DNA of 64,000 bases, taken from Novosphingobium sp. 28-62-57. Lineage in GTDB: Bacteria > Pseudomonadota > Alphaproteobacteria > Sphingomonadales > Sphingomonadaceae. Below, one piece after another: positions 44,354 through 53,911 of this stretch. Each line of letters starts with the position of its first letter. Within the stretch, counting starts at the first letter, position 1. The notes under the pieces were generated by a model, which was not told where the DNA came from, searched no databases, and worked only from the letters and a program-made list of their open reading frames with translations. A program made the translations under genes and the position numbers. The stretch is from NCBI GenBank assembly GCA_002256985.1, contig NCGO01000002.1, forward strand, positions 62,001 through 126,000, written 5' to 3'.

Positions 44354-45748
44354 TTAGTCTTCCAACTGCCGCAGCAAAGTGCGCACATCGCCGTCCATAT
44401 CGGCATCGCGCGTGCGCAGTTCTTCGATCAGGCGCACCGCGTGGATCACGGTCGAGTGATCACGGCCCCCGAACTTGCGGCCGATTTCCGGGTAGGAGCG
44501 CGGGGTCAGGACCTTGGCCAGATACATCGCCACCTGACGTGGGCGCACCACAGCGCGCGCGCGGCGCTTGGAGGCCATTTCGGTGCGGTCGACGCGGTAG
44601 AACTGGCAGACCGTGCGCTGGATTTCATCGATGGTGATGCGGCGGCGGTTGGCCGAAAGGATGTCGGTCAACTGCTCTTCAGCCAGTTGCAGCGACACCG
44701 GCTGGCCGGTGAGCTGGGCATAGGCGATCAGCTTGTTGAGACCCCCCACCAGCTCGCGCACGTTGCGATTGATCGTGCGGGCCAGAAATTCGATCACATC
44801 AGCGGGCACTTGCGTGCTGTTGAAGCGCGCAAGACGATGTTCGAGGATCTTGCGGCGCAGTTCGATATCGGCGGGCTGAATATCAGCGACCAGCCCCATC
44901 GACAGACGCGAAAGCAGGCGCTGTTCGACGCCGTCCAGTGCCTGCGGGGCGCGGTCAGCGGCCACGATCAGTCGCTTGCCCGCGCTCATCAGCGCATCGA
45001 TGGTGTGGAGGAATTCCTCCTGCGTCGAAGCCTTGCCAATGATGAACTGGATATCATCCACGAGCAGCATGTCGAAACCGCGCAGGCGCGCCTTGAACTC
45101 GATCATCTCGTTCGAGCGCATGGCCTGCACGAATTCGATCATGAAGCGTTCGGCTGAGCAATAGAAGATGCGCGCGCCGGGCTTGTTGGCAGCAAAGGCG
45201 TGACCGATGGCGTGGAGCAGGTGCGTCTTGCCCTGCCCGGTCGAGCCTTTGAGATAGAGCGGCGAAAACTGCGGCGTTTCGATTGCGGCCATGCGCTGGG
45301 CGGCATTGAGCGCCAGCACATTGGCCGAGCCCGAGACGAATTCGGCAAAGGTCAGCGAAGGATCGAGGCCGGACTGCGCCGTATCGATCATGGCCGGGCC
45401 AGTGCCCAGATAGGCAGGTGCGCGGGCCGGAGCCATGGCTTCACCACCGACGCGCAGTTCGGGCATCGAGCGGCGGCGCGGGTGCACAGTAATGCGCACC
45501 TGACGCACTTCGGACCGGGCGATCTTCCATGCAAGGCTGAGGCGATCAGCGAAGCGATCGGCTACCCAGTTGGCGGAAAATTCGGTCGGCAGAAACAGAT
45601 CGAGTGTGCCGGTTTCCTTGCAGAAGGCACCAAGCTGAATCGGCTTGATCCACTGGGCGTGCAGTTGTGATCCGAGATCCTTCTTCAGACCCTGGCTGAT
45701 GTCGGCCCAGTCTGCGGCAAGATCCAGCGCCTCCTGGTCCTCGATCAT
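44354..45748 (-). CDS. dnaA: Chromosomal replication initiator protein
   Basis: AAA+ initiator that opens oriC and also acts as a transcription factor. 464 aa from the ATG at 45748, with GAGGGAAC upstream. Domain I (residues 1-75), a short Pro/Ala linker (domain II), AAA+ domain III with Walker A GSTGQGKTHLLHAIGHA and Walker B MLLVDDIQFI, the sensor region and an arginine finger region, and DNA-binding domain IV ending with the signature GGRDHSTVIHAVRLIEEL. The Walker A reads GSTGQGKT rather than the more common GGVGLGKT, still a valid P-loop. A 635-bp gap lies upstream, toward rpsT. Confidence 0.97.
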   Translation of the reverse strand: MIEDQEALDLAADWADISQGLKKDLGSQLHAQWIKPIQLGAFCKETGTLDLFLPTEFSANWVADRFADRLSLAWKIARSEVRQVRITVHPRRRSMPELRVGGEAMAPARAPAYLGTGPAMIDTAQSGLDPSLTFAEFVSGSANVLALNAAQRMAAIETPQFSPLYLKGSTGQGKTHLLHAIGHAFAANKPGARIFYCSAERFMIEFVQAMRSNEMIEFKARLRGFDMLLVDDIQFIIGKASTQEEFLHTIDALMSAGKRLIVAADRAPQALDGVEQRLLSRLSMGLVADIQPADIELRRKILEHRLARFNSTQVPADVIEFLARTINRNVRELVGGLNKLIAYAQLTGQPVSLQLAEEQLTDILSANRRRITIDEIQRTVCQFYRVDRTEMASKRRARAVVRPRQVAMYLAKVLTPRSYPEIGRKFGGRDHSTVIHAVRLIEELRTRDADMDGDVRTLLRQLED

Positions 45749-46383
45749 TGTTCCCTCACGTCCCTTCCTGGCTGCCGCAGTTCGATCCTGTATGCGATCA
45801 CTCATCCTGTCATTGGTGCGGTCAGGATTGACCGCTGCGCCTCTTGCGCCCCCTCCTGCGAAATCGTCCACCTTCACGCTTCGCTGCCCCAACTTCCTGA
45901 CCTGCGCACCGTTCACGGCGCACAGGCATAAATAACCACTAGCTGCCGCACAGTCTGCGACAGGCCCTGTTCGAAAAATGTCCAGTGACACCGATTGGCA
46001 GTGATTCCCGCCGCCGGTCGGAACTGTCTATTGGCCTTGGGGCCCATCGCGCAAGCGGGGAGGGCGCAAAAAAACTGAAATAAATGCCCTTGACTCTCGC
46101 TAACCCGCACGAATGCATTAACATATTGTATTTTAAGCATTTTTACTTATGCGTGATGCTTATACGATGCGAATCGCGTAGTTTCCGTGACTTGCTGCGT
46201 CTGCACACTGTAACATTGCACGGCCGTGTCACATGGTAGGGGCACAAACAAAAGGGGCCAGCGATGCAATCGCCGGCCACGTTTTGTATTTGTGGTCTCT
46301 GCACCGTAGAAACGCGTAGGGCCTTGAGCCTTCAGCGATTCGACCAGGTCCATTTTGGACCCGCAGATAACACTGAAACGGTT
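45749..46383. other. Upstream region of dnaA (635-bp gap)
   Basis: No gene is convincing here. The part near 46060-46190 is AT-rich, unlike the flanking coding DNA, and is the likely dnaA promoter zone. GANTC sites are at 46003, 46092, 46171 and 46337. In Caulobacter, CcrM methylation affects dnaA transcription. Two TTAA motifs (46118 and 46133) are 11 bp apart, not the 7 of a CtrA box. I find no cluster of TTATCCACA DnaA boxes, so this is probably not oriC. It also holds the rpsT terminator. Confidence 0.55.
46246..46278 (-). terminator. Rho-independent terminator of rpsT
   Basis: On the minus strand GGCC-G-GCGAT-TGC-ATCGC-T-GGCC forms a stem with one wobble (46256-46278), followed by CCTTTTGTTT. 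It is 105 nt past the rpsT stop and separates rpsT from dnaA. Confidence 0.75.
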
Positions 46384-46647
46384 TTATCCGAGCGCGGCGA
46401 CGCGCTTGGTCAGGCGCGACAGCTTGCGCGCAACCGTGTTCTTGTGCAGCACGCCACGAGCAACACCACGGGCCAGTTCTGGCTGAGCCGCCTTCAGCGC
46501 TTCTGCCGCTGCCGACTTGTCACCACCTTCAAGCGCGGATTCGACCTTCTTGACGAAAGTGCGGATGCGCGACAGGCGGTTGCCGTTGATTTCGGCGCGG
46601 CGATCATTGCGACGGATACGCTTACGGGCTTGCGGCGTGTTGGCCAT
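46384..46647 (-). CDS. rpsT: 30S ribosomal protein S20
   Basis: 87 aa from the ATG at 46647. The lysine/arginine-rich start [17 protein letters not shown] is typical of S20, which binds 16S rRNA early in assembly, and helices follow ([33 protein letters not shown]). A 12-codon upstream extension is possible but atypical. It precedes dnaA in the usual alphaproteobacterial order. Confidence 0.96.
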   Translation of the reverse strand: MANTPQARKRIRRNDRRAEINGNRLSRIRTFVKKVESALEGGDKSAAAEALKAAQPELARGVARGVLHKNTVARKLSRLTKRVAALG

Positions 46648-46821
46648 GGTTTTCCTGTTTCTCGTGCCTTGGCGGACGCGCAAGGCGACCGCGTGAATCT
46701 TTGCGGGATGGCGGAATATCCCGCCGGAAAGCGCGGCCCTTAGCGGTGGTGGGCCAAATCGTCAACAGATTCGGCACATCACCAGATGTTCAATCTTGCA
46801 GGCAATCTTGCAGGGGCCCCA

Positions 46822-48216
46822 TTATCGAAGTGGCCGCAACTCCACTTTCAAGCCATCGCGCGGCTTGGGGATCGGCCAGGCCTGCCATTGCGGCTCTGCC
46901 CCCGGCTGCATCACGATCTCGAAACGTGTCAGGATATGGTTGGTCAGCAGCTTGACCTGCATATAGGCAAAGTGCAGCCCGAGGCACATGTGCGCGCCGC
47001 CGCCAAACGGTGCCCATGCGTATTTGTGCCGCGCCGCCACCTTTTCGGGCGTGAAGCGCAGCGGATCGAAGCGTTCGGGCGCGTCCCAATGCGCCGGATC
47101 GGCATGGACGGCGGCGGGGCTGATGCCGATGGGCGTGCCGGCGGGAATGTCATACCCACCAAAGCGGAAATCCCGCAGCGCGCGGCGCGGCATATTGGGC
47201 ACAGGCGGCATGAACCGCAGCGCTTCCTTGAAGGCCATCTCGGTCAATTCCATCCGGCCAAGGTCTTCGTAAGCCAGCGCCAATCCATCCCCGCCGGTAA
47301 CAGCGCGCGCTTCGGCCCGCAGCTTGTCCTGCCAGTCAGGATTTTTCGCCAGTTGCCAGAACAGCACCGTGGCCGAGGACGTGATCGTATCGTGCGCGGC
47401 CATCATCAGAAAGATCATGTGATCGACCACGACGTCTTCGGGCAGAAGCGCGCCGTCATCGCGGGTGGCAAGCGCAAACTGGCTGAACATGTCCTGCCCC
47501 GGATTGGCGCGGCGTTCGCGCACCAGCTTGCCGAAGTAATCGACCATCAGCCGCCGCCCGGCAACGCCCCGGCCCATCTTGGTGAACGGCAACGGCTTGC
47601 GCACCACGCCAACCGAGGCCTGAACCATATCGACGAAGGCCTTGTTCAGCCGGTCCGCCTCCGGCCCCAGCGGCAGGCCGAGAAAGCTGGAGGCGGCGGT
47701 ATCGAGCGTCAGTGCCTTGATCGCATCGTAGAACTGCATCTTGCCGCCCCATTGCCCCATGGCCGAGGCGATGCCGGTGTTGAGCACCGAGCAATAGGCA
47801 CGCATCGGTTCGGGCTTGAAGGCGATCGACAGCGCGCGGCGGTCCACGCGGTGCGCTTCGAAATCCATCAGCATCAACCCGCGCGGAAACAGCAGGTTGA
47901 GCACCGGGCCCCAGCCCTGTTCGTTCGAGAACAGCTTGTCACGATCAAACAGCACCAGTTCATTGGCATCAGCGCCGACCAAGTTCACCCCGCGCCGCCC
48001 GAAGCTGCGCGTGCGGAAGACGGGGCCATACGTGTCGACCATGCGCCTTTGGAAGCCGAGCGGATCGGCGAGTTGCATCATCGTGGTGCCCAGCACCGGC
48101 CAACCATCCTCGCCGGGAATGTGATCGAGCTTGCTGTCATCTCCCAGCCGCACCCAATGCGGGTTGGCGCGATCGGTATGCAGATTGGTGCCGATTTCGG
48201 GCGCTAAACTGGCCAT
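46822..48216 (-). CDS. Cytochrome P450
   Basis: 464 aa heme monooxygenase. The I-helix oxygen-activation region AAHDTITSS (A/G-G-x-D/E-T-T variant), the K-helix ExxR in FKEALRFM, and the heme-ligand loop APFGGGAHMCLGLHFAYMQV are all clear. It has no N-terminal membrane anchor and would be soluble, needing a ferredoxin/reductase or similar partner. Substrate unknown. It sits next to hemH (68 bp upstream on the same strand), which may be incidental. Start at ATG 48216 after GGGAGAGACC. Confidence 0.92.
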   Translation of the reverse strand: MASLAPEIGTNLHTDRANPHWVRLGDDSKLDHIPGEDGWPVLGTTMMQLADPLGFQRRMVDTYGPVFRTRSFGRRGVNLVGADANELVLFDRDKLFSNEQGWGPVLNLLFPRGLMLMDFEAHRVDRRALSIAFKPEPMRAYCSVLNTGIASAMGQWGGKMQFYDAIKALTLDTAASSFLGLPLGPEADRLNKAFVDMVQASVGVVRKPLPFTKMGRGVAGRRLMVDYFGKLVRERRANPGQDMFSQFALATRDDGALLPEDVVVDHMIFLMMAAHDTITSSATVLFWQLAKNPDWQDKLRAEARAVTGGDGLALAYEDLGRMELTEMAFKEALRFMPPVPNMPRRALRDFRFGGYDIPAGTPIGISPAAVHADPAHWDAPERFDPLRFTPEKVAARHKYAWAPFGGGAHMCLGLHFAYMQVKLLTNHILTRFEIVMQPGAEPQWQAWPIPKPRDGLKVELRPLR

Positions 48217-48283
48217 GGTCTCTCCCGGCTAATGCTTTAACCGGTCAATTAACACGCCTGTTTGCAGCGGCCAAGGGGGGAGT

Positions 48284-49300
48284 TCAGATCCAGCCCGAGA
48301 GTTCGCGGCGGATCAGCGTTTCGAGCATGTCCATGCCCTCTGGCCCCGCATTCAGACAGGTGAGTGCCGCAAAGTGTGTGCCGCCTGCTTCCTCAAAGTC
48401 TTCCTTGCCGCGAATCGCCAGCTCTTCCAGCGTTTCGAGGCAATCCGCCGAGAATGCCGGGGCGGCAATGGCAATGCGGCGCGTGCCTTTGGCCGCTTCT
48501 TCAAGCAGGACGGCATCGGTGGCCGGCTCCAGCCATTTGGCGCGGCCAAAGCGGGATTGGAACGTGGTTTCAAGCCGCAGGCCGGGATGGCTGACGGCAA
48601 AGCGTTCGGCCAGCAGGCGTGAGGTCTTGCGGCAGTGGCAGTGGTAGGGATCACCCAGCAGCAGCGTGCGTTCGGGCATGCCGTGGTAGCTGAGCAGCAG
48701 CAGTTCTGGCGTGAACGACAGCGCCGCCAGTTCCCGCGACATCTGTGCATGGAGCGCGCCAATCAACGCCGGATCATCGAAGTAAGGCGGCAGGGTGCGC
48801 AGCGCAGGCAAGCGGCGCCGCGCCTTGACCCAATCGGCCACGGCATCAAGCGCCGAGGCGGTGGTGGCGCCGGAAAAGTGCGGATAGAGCGGCGCGATCA
48901 GGATGCGCTCGCACCCCGCTGCCAGCAGCGCATCGAGCTCTGCCGCCACGGCTGGCGATTGATAACGCATCGCGTGGCGCACGATCACCGCATCGCCCAG
49001 CCGCTCTTGCAGCGCGCGCGCCTGCGCCTTGGTGATGGCGGCAAGGGGCGAGCCGTCTTCGGTCCACACTTGCGCATAAGCGTGGGCGGATACCTTGGGC
49101 CGGGTGTTGAGGATGTACAGGCGCAGGATCAGCTGCCAGATCACACGGGGGATTTCCACCACCCGGCGATCCGACAGGAACTCCTTCAAATAGCGCTTTA
49201 CCGCAGGCACATCGGGGGAATCAGGCGTGCCAAGGTTGACGACGAGAACGCCGATCTTGCCGGTAAGCACAACGGGATGATCGGCAGGGCGTTGCATCAT
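48284..49300 (-). CDS. hemH: Ferrochelatase
   Basis: Inserts ferrous iron into protoporphyrin IX, the last step of heme synthesis. 338 aa. N-terminal VLVVNLGTPDSPDVPAVKRY, the family signature LLLSYHGMPERTLLLGDPYH with the catalytic His, and the C-terminal APAFSADCLETLEELAIRG with the conserved Glu are all present. No [2Fe-2S] C-terminal extension. Two start ATGs are adjacent (49300 and 49297). Confidence 0.97.
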   Translation of the reverse strand: MMQRPADHPVVLTGKIGVLVVNLGTPDSPDVPAVKRYLKEFLSDRRVVEIPRVIWQLILRLYILNTRPKVSAHAYAQVWTEDGSPLAAITKAQARALQERLGDAVIVRHAMRYQSPAVAAELDALLAAGCERILIAPLYPHFSGATTASALDAVADWVKARRRLPALRTLPPYFDDPALIGALHAQMSRELAALSFTPELLLLSYHGMPERTLLLGDPYHCHCRKTSRLLAERFAVSHPGLRLETTFQSRFGRAKWLEPATDAVLLEEAAKGTRRIAIAAPAFSADCLETLEELAIRGKEDFEEAGGTHFAALTCLNAGPEGMDMLETLIRRELSGWI

Positions 49301-49318
49301 AGTCCTTGAAATTGAGGC

Positions 49319-51646
49319 TTAGAGGCCTTCGGAGATAAGTGGTAATCGTCGGAAGCGCACGCCCGTAGCCGAAAAAAGGGCATTGGCGATAGCTGGCGCA
49401 ACAGCAACCATGCCCAATTCGCCGGGATCGAACGGGTCCTCTTTGCTGTCGGCAAAGGCAATATCAACCTTGGGGCAATCGGCAAGCAGGGGTAACCCCA
49501 ATTGCGAGAGACGCCCTGCCAGTGGCCGTCCTTTGGCATAGCCGCTCGCCCCGCCCACAGCATGGGCAAGACCGAACATCAGCCCGCCTTCGATCTGCTG
49601 GCGCGCAAGGGCCATGTTCACGATGCGCCCGATATCGGCAAAGGCGCTCAATCGCTCCACCCGCACCACGCCCGCTTCGGCCCGCGCGGTGGCGACGACG
49701 GCGATAAGGCCTTTGCGCACCGCGCCACTGCCGATGGCAAGCGCCATCTGGTGGCAGGCGATGCCCTGTCCCGAAGCTTCGATCCCCCCGCCCCACTGCG
49801 CCAGACGGCCCGCCCCTTGCAAGCAGGCGACAAGGCGCGGCTCGCCCTCCAGCATGCCAACGCGGAACGAAAGCGGCTCCTTGCCCGCCGCATCGGCCAG
49901 TTCATCAATGAAGCTTTCGGTGAAGAACGCGGTGTAGCCATGCGCCTGCCCCCGGAACCGCGCAGTCGGCTGCCGCAGGGCGAGCGGCACTTGGTCCACT
50001 GCCTTTTCCGGGATGCGATAAAGCGGCATGGCCCCTTCGCAGGCCATTGGATCGGTCTGGTCCTGCAAGTCCAGCGCCTGGCCCACGCCCCAGCCATCGA
50101 GCAGCCGCGCGCCGGATTCGATGGCCGTGGCCGGAACCGCCAGACGTGCGCGCCAGCCCAGCACGCGCGTCTTGTCGGGGCTGAGCGCGCCGTCCAGTTG
50201 CGCCGAAAGCGGCGTGCGGGGGATGCTCGCCAGCGATTCCTGCCAGCGCGAATAAGTAAGCTGCACCGGCTTGCCCACGACCTTGCAGATCGTGGCGACC
50301 TCGGCGGCGATGCGGGTATCGAGCCGCGCATCGAAGCTGCCGCCTGCATGCATCGGGTAGACGATCACATCGCCGCGTGACACGCCCGCCGCCCGCGCCG
50401 CTGCACGCCTTGCGCGTTCGGGGGCTTGGGTGGCGATCCATAGTTCCAGCTGGCCATGCCGCATCCGCGCCGTGGCGCTGGCGGTTTCGAGCGGCGCGTG
50501 GAACGCCGCCTCCACATCATAGCGGGCCGAGAGTGCGGGCTTGGCCAGCAGCACATCGGGATCGCCTTCTGCCAGCAGGCGCACCGGCTCACCCTTGGTC
50601 AGCGCCTTGTCGAGCGCGACCAGCACCTTTTCGCTATCGGCAATCGGGCCATCGGCGCGGAAGCGCGGTTCCATCGCGCGCACGGCCTTGTCTGCCGCGT
50701 GCCAGCCAGTGGCGACCGCAGCCAGCCAGCGCTTGGCCTTGACCACTGTCATCAGCCCACGCACCGATGCGGCGGCCTGCTTGTCATAGCTCGACAGCAC
50801 GCTGGCCCCTTGAGGCCCATGCGCGATGGCCGCAAAGACCATGTCGGGCAGGCGCACATCGCCCGCAAAACTAAAGCTGCCATCGACCTTGGCCGGCAGA
50901 TCGAGCCGGGGATGGCGCGCAGGGGCACCTTCGGGAAACTGGCCGGGCGCCTCCCGCGGAGGCTCTGCCCGCAACACGGGCACGGCGGGCGGATCGTAAT
51001 CCACCGCCGCATCGAGCAGTTCGGCAAAGGACAGGCGCTTCTTGCCGTGCGTCACGAAGCTGTCCTTCGTATCGCACTCCTCCCAGCCGACGCCCCATCG
51101 GTCTGCCGCTGCCTGCGCCATCATCGCACGCAGCGCCGCGCCAGCCTCACGCAGAGGCGCTTCGAAGGCGGCAAGCGCAGTGCCATCGGCGGTGATCATC
51201 AGCGGCCCGCGTTCGGCCTGAAGCCGGGCCAAAGCGCCATCGGCATCCTCCCCCAGCGAGGCGAAGGCGGGCATCCACAAGCTTGCCCATTTGGCCGAGA
51301 GCACCGGATCGGCATAAGCAGGACTGATCGGCGCGGCCTCCACGGCCACCTTGCGCCAGTCCGCCCCTGCCTCATCCGCCACGATCTGCGCGACCAGCGT
51401 AGTGATGCCCTGCCCCATTTCGCACAGCGGCACGGCAACGGTCAGGATGCAATCGCCCTTGCCGTCTGGTCCGCCCTTTACCTTGCCAAGCTTCAGGAAG
51501 GCATCGACGACATGTTCGTCCTTGCCTGCCACCAGCGGCACCGGGTGGCGGCGCTGCAGCAGCGGGAAGGCGATCAGGAGCGCGCCTCCCACCCCTGCTC
51601 CTACCAGCAAGCCTCGCCTGGTAAGTCTTAAGGGCCTTAGGCGCAT
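49319..51646 (-). CDS. Molybdopterin-binding xanthine/aldehyde oxidase-type large subunit (IorB-like), orphan
   Basis: 775 aa. Twin-arginine signal near the N-terminus (LTRRGLLVGAGVGGALLIAF), so the protein is probably exported folded with its cofactor. The substrate and molybdopterin domains of the isoquinoline 1-oxidoreductase beta-subunit class follow, including VPLCEMGQGITTLVAQIVAD, YPMHAGGSFDARLD and IGRIVNMALARQQIEGGLMF. The usual small [2Fe-2S] partner (IorA type) is not next to it, which is unusual for this family. It lies 5 bp after the apbC stop, suggesting co-transcription. Substrate unknown. Confidence 0.85.
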   Translation of the reverse strand: MRLRPLRLTRRGLLVGAGVGGALLIAFPLLQRRHPVPLVAGKDEHVVDAFLKLGKVKGGPDGKGDCILTVAVPLCEMGQGITTLVAQIVADEAGADWRKVAVEAAPISPAYADPVLSAKWASLWMPAFASLGEDADGALARLQAERGPLMITADGTALAAFEAPLREAGAALRAMMAQAAADRWGVGWEECDTKDSFVTHGKKRLSFAELLDAAVDYDPPAVPVLRAEPPREAPGQFPEGAPARHPRLDLPAKVDGSFSFAGDVRLPDMVFAAIAHGPQGASVLSSYDKQAAASVRGLMTVVKAKRWLAAVATGWHAADKAVRAMEPRFRADGPIADSEKVLVALDKALTKGEPVRLLAEGDPDVLLAKPALSARYDVEAAFHAPLETASATARMRHGQLELWIATQAPERARRAAARAAGVSRGDVIVYPMHAGGSFDARLDTRIAAEVATICKVVGKPVQLTYSRWQESLASIPRTPLSAQLDGALSPDKTRVLGWRARLAVPATAIESGARLLDGWGVGQALDLQDQTDPMACEGAMPLYRIPEKAVDQVPLALRQPTARFRGQAHGYTAFFTESFIDELADAAGKEPLSFRVGMLEGEPRLVACLQGAGRLAQWGGGIEASGQGIACHQMALAIGSGAVRKGLIAVVATARAEAGVVRVERLSAFADIGRIVNMALARQQIEGGLMFGLAHAVGGASGYAKGRPLAGRLSQLGLPLLADCPKVDIAFADSKEDPFDPGELGMVAVAPAIANALFSATGVRFRRLPLISEGL

Positions 51647-51651
51647 CGGTT

Positions 51652-52617
51652 TCAGCGCTTCTCGTCAATCCACGCGAGCACGCCGCGCGCGATGGACAGG
51701 AACGCGTCGGCCTGCGGGGTGTCTCCAGCCGCCGGTGGATTGCCCGCATCGCTTTCGCGCCGGATCGCCATGTCCAAGGGTACGCGGCCAAGGAAGGGCA
51801 GCTTCATCAGCTTTGCCGCCGCTTCGGCCCCACCCACGCCGAACGGATCGCTCTCCTCCCCACAGTGCGGGCAGATATAGCCGGCCATGTTTTCGACCAT
51901 ACCGATCAGTGGCACCCCGCCCTGTTCAAATAGGCCGATGGCGCGCGTGGCATCCATCAGCGCCAGATCCTGCGGGGTAGAGACGATCACTGCGCCTGCG
52001 GGCTTGTGCTTGGCCAGCATCGTCAATTGCACGTCCCCGGTGCCCGGCGGCAGGTCGACGACCAGAATTTCGGTATCGCCCCAGTGCGCATCGATCAACT
52101 GGCCCAGCGCATTGCCCGCCATAGGCCCGCGCCACGCAATCGCCTGTCCCGGCTGCACCAGATGCCCCATCGACAGCATCGGCACGCCCCACGGGCTTGG
52201 GATCGGGTGCATCTTGTTGCCCTCAGCCTCGGGCTTGCGGCCTTCGGTCATCAGCAGGCGCGGCTGCGATGGGCCATAGATATCGGCATCGACCAGCCCC
52301 ACCTTGCGCCCCAGCCGCGCCATGGCCACCGCCAGATTGGCCGAAAGCGTGGATTTGCCGACGCCCCCTTTGCCCGATCCCACCGCGATGATCAGCCGCG
52401 CCTTGCGTTCTGCGGTCATGCCCAGCCGCAGATCGGCCACGCCTGCCTTGCGCGCGGCATCGCGCACGGCCATTTCCAGCTTGTCCCGATCCAGCCGCTC
52501 CAGCCCGCCCACATCGAGCATGACCGTGGCCACGCCATCGGCCAGTTTCAGCGTCTGCAGCCGGTCGCCAGCCACCTGATGAAGCGCATCTTGCAGCGCC
52601 TGTTGTTCGATGCTCAC
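51652..52617 (-). CDS. apbC: Mrp/ApbC (NBP35-type) iron-sulfur cluster carrier ATPase
   Basis: 321 aa, GTG start at 52617. N-terminal DUF59-like region (ALQDALHQVAGDRLQTLKL), then a deviant Walker A P-loop VGSGKGGVGKSTLSANLAVA, Walker B-like VDLPPGTGDVQL, and the C-terminal GYICPHCGE, whose CxxC binds a bridging [4Fe-4S] cluster. The protein delivers clusters to apoproteins. It is read just before the molybdopterin enzyme gene, and divergent from hflK across a short gap. Confidence 0.93.
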   Translation of the reverse strand: MSIEQQALQDALHQVAGDRLQTLKLADGVATVMLDVGGLERLDRDKLEMAVRDAARKAGVADLRLGMTAERKARLIIAVGSGKGGVGKSTLSANLAVAMARLGRKVGLVDADIYGPSQPRLLMTEGRKPEAEGNKMHPIPSPWGVPMLSMGHLVQPGQAIAWRGPMAGNALGQLIDAHWGDTEILVVDLPPGTGDVQLTMLAKHKPAGAVIVSTPQDLALMDATRAIGLFEQGGVPLIGMVENMAGYICPHCGEESDPFGVGGAEAAAKLMKLPFLGRVPLDMAIRRESDAGNPPAAGDTPQADAFLSIARGVLAWIDEKR

Positions 52618-52779
52618 GCCATTTCCCTGTTTGGCCCAGAAGCCGGGCCTTCCCTTTCGCCCCTAGCAGATGAATTTTCGGGAATGGACACTGTTTTTCG
52701 CGGCCAGCGTTCCTATAACGAATGCATGACAGATCTGGTTGGACTATTCGCGCGTATTGGCCGGCAAAAGGGCCTCTTC

Positions 52780-53910
52780 ATGACTGGCAAGAAAAGCCCC
52801 TGGGGATCGGGCGGCGGCGACTCTGTGTCTCCGGGCGACAGAGAACTGGGTGAGGCCCCGGATTCCCCCCCATCATCAACGCCTTCGGGCGATGGCCCGC
52901 GCAACCCATGGCTGCCCCCGCAATCGGGCAAGCCAGGCGGAAACCCCGGATCAGGCCAGCGCCGTGGCCCCAATATCGAAGACATTTTCCGCAACCGCAA
53001 GGGCGGCGGCGGCGGTGGCGGCGGACGCGGCCCCACCATGCCGCGCCTGCCGCAGCGCCCCGATGGCAAATCGTGGCTTCCCGTCGGCATTGCTGTGGTC
53101 ACCGCGCTGTGGCTTTCCACATCGATGGTTCATCTGATTTCGCCGCAGGAAAAGGGCGTGGTCACCACGTTCGGCGCCTATAGCCGCACGCTGGATTCGG
53201 GCACGGCCTTTACGCTGCCATGGCCGATTCAGTCGGTGGCAGTCGAAGATGTCACCTCGGTGCGCAGCGAATCGATCCCGGAAGGCGATGGCGAAAAGCT
53301 GATGCTGACCGGCGATCAGAACCTCGTTGACCTCACCTATCTGGTCCGCTGGAATATCAAGGACCTCAAGCAATACATGTTCCAGCTGGCCGAGCCGCAG
53401 CAGACCGTGCGCGAGCTGGCCGAAGCCGCCATGCGCCAGTCCATCGCCGAAGTATCGCTGAACGATGCGATGGGCGCGGGCCGTCAGCAGATTGAACAGA
53501 GCGTGCGCGATCGCATGCAGAACGTGCTCGATGCCTATCGTTCGGGCGTGGTCATTCAAGGCGTTGATATCAAGAAGACCGACCCGCCGACCAAGGTGGT
53601 CGATGCCTTCAAGGAAGTGCTGGCCGCCCAACAGGACGCGCAGAGCGAAGTGAACCGGGCGCAAGCCTGGGCACAGCAGCTTACCGCGCGCGCAGGTGGT
53701 GAGGCGACCGCGTTCGACAAGGTCTATGAACAGTACAAGCTTTCCCCGGAAGTGACTCGCCGCCGCATGTACTATGAAACCATGGAACGCGTGCTGAGCC
53801 AGACCGACAAGGTCGTGCTCGAAGCGCCGGGCGTGCAAACTTATCTGCCGCTGCCCGGCCTGAAGCGCGCTGAACCCGCGCCGGCGCCCGTTGCTGCAGG
53901 AGGCCAATAA
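52780..53910 (+). CDS. hflK: SPFH-domain protease modulator HflK
   Basis: 376 aa from the ATG at 52780 (MTGKKSPWGSG). A Gly/Pro-rich cytoplasmic N-terminus with a run of about eight glycines, a single transmembrane helix (about residues 103-125, LPVGIAVVTALWLSTS), and a periplasmic SPFH/band-7 domain (EKGVVTTFGAYSRTL, LVDLTYLVRWNI, VIQGVDIKKTDPP). It forms a large complex with HflC around the FtsH protease. An in-frame ATG at 52726 is possible. The hflC start follows 1 bp after the stop. Confidence 0.94.
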   Translation: MTGKKSPWGSGGGDSVSPGDRELGEAPDSPPSSTPSGDGPRNPWLPPQSGKPGGNPGSGQRRGPNIEDIFRNRKGGGGGGGGRGPTMPRLPQRPDGKSWLPVGIAVVTALWLSTSMVHLISPQEKGVVTTFGAYSRTLDSGTAFTLPWPIQSVAVEDVTSVRSESIPEGDGEKLMLTGDQNLVDLTYLVRWNIKDLKQYMFQLAEPQQTVRELAEAAMRQSIAEVSLNDAMGAGRQQIEQSVRDRMQNVLDAYRSGVVIQGVDIKKTDPPTKVVDAFKEVLAAQQDAQSEVNRAQAWAQQLTARAGGEATAFDKVYEQYKLSPEVTRRRMYYETMERVLSQTDKVVLEAPGVQTYLPLPGLKRAEPAPAPVAAGGQ

Positions 53911-53911
53911 G

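Noticed and set aside
46118..46136. Two TTAA motifs as a CtrA-binding site before dnaA
   Set aside because: Spacing is 11 bp, whereas the CtrA site requires 7 (TTAA-N7-TTAA).
45749..46383. Chromosomal origin next to dnaA
   Set aside because: I found no cluster of DnaA boxes, and the AT-rich zone is short; it looks like a promoter region.
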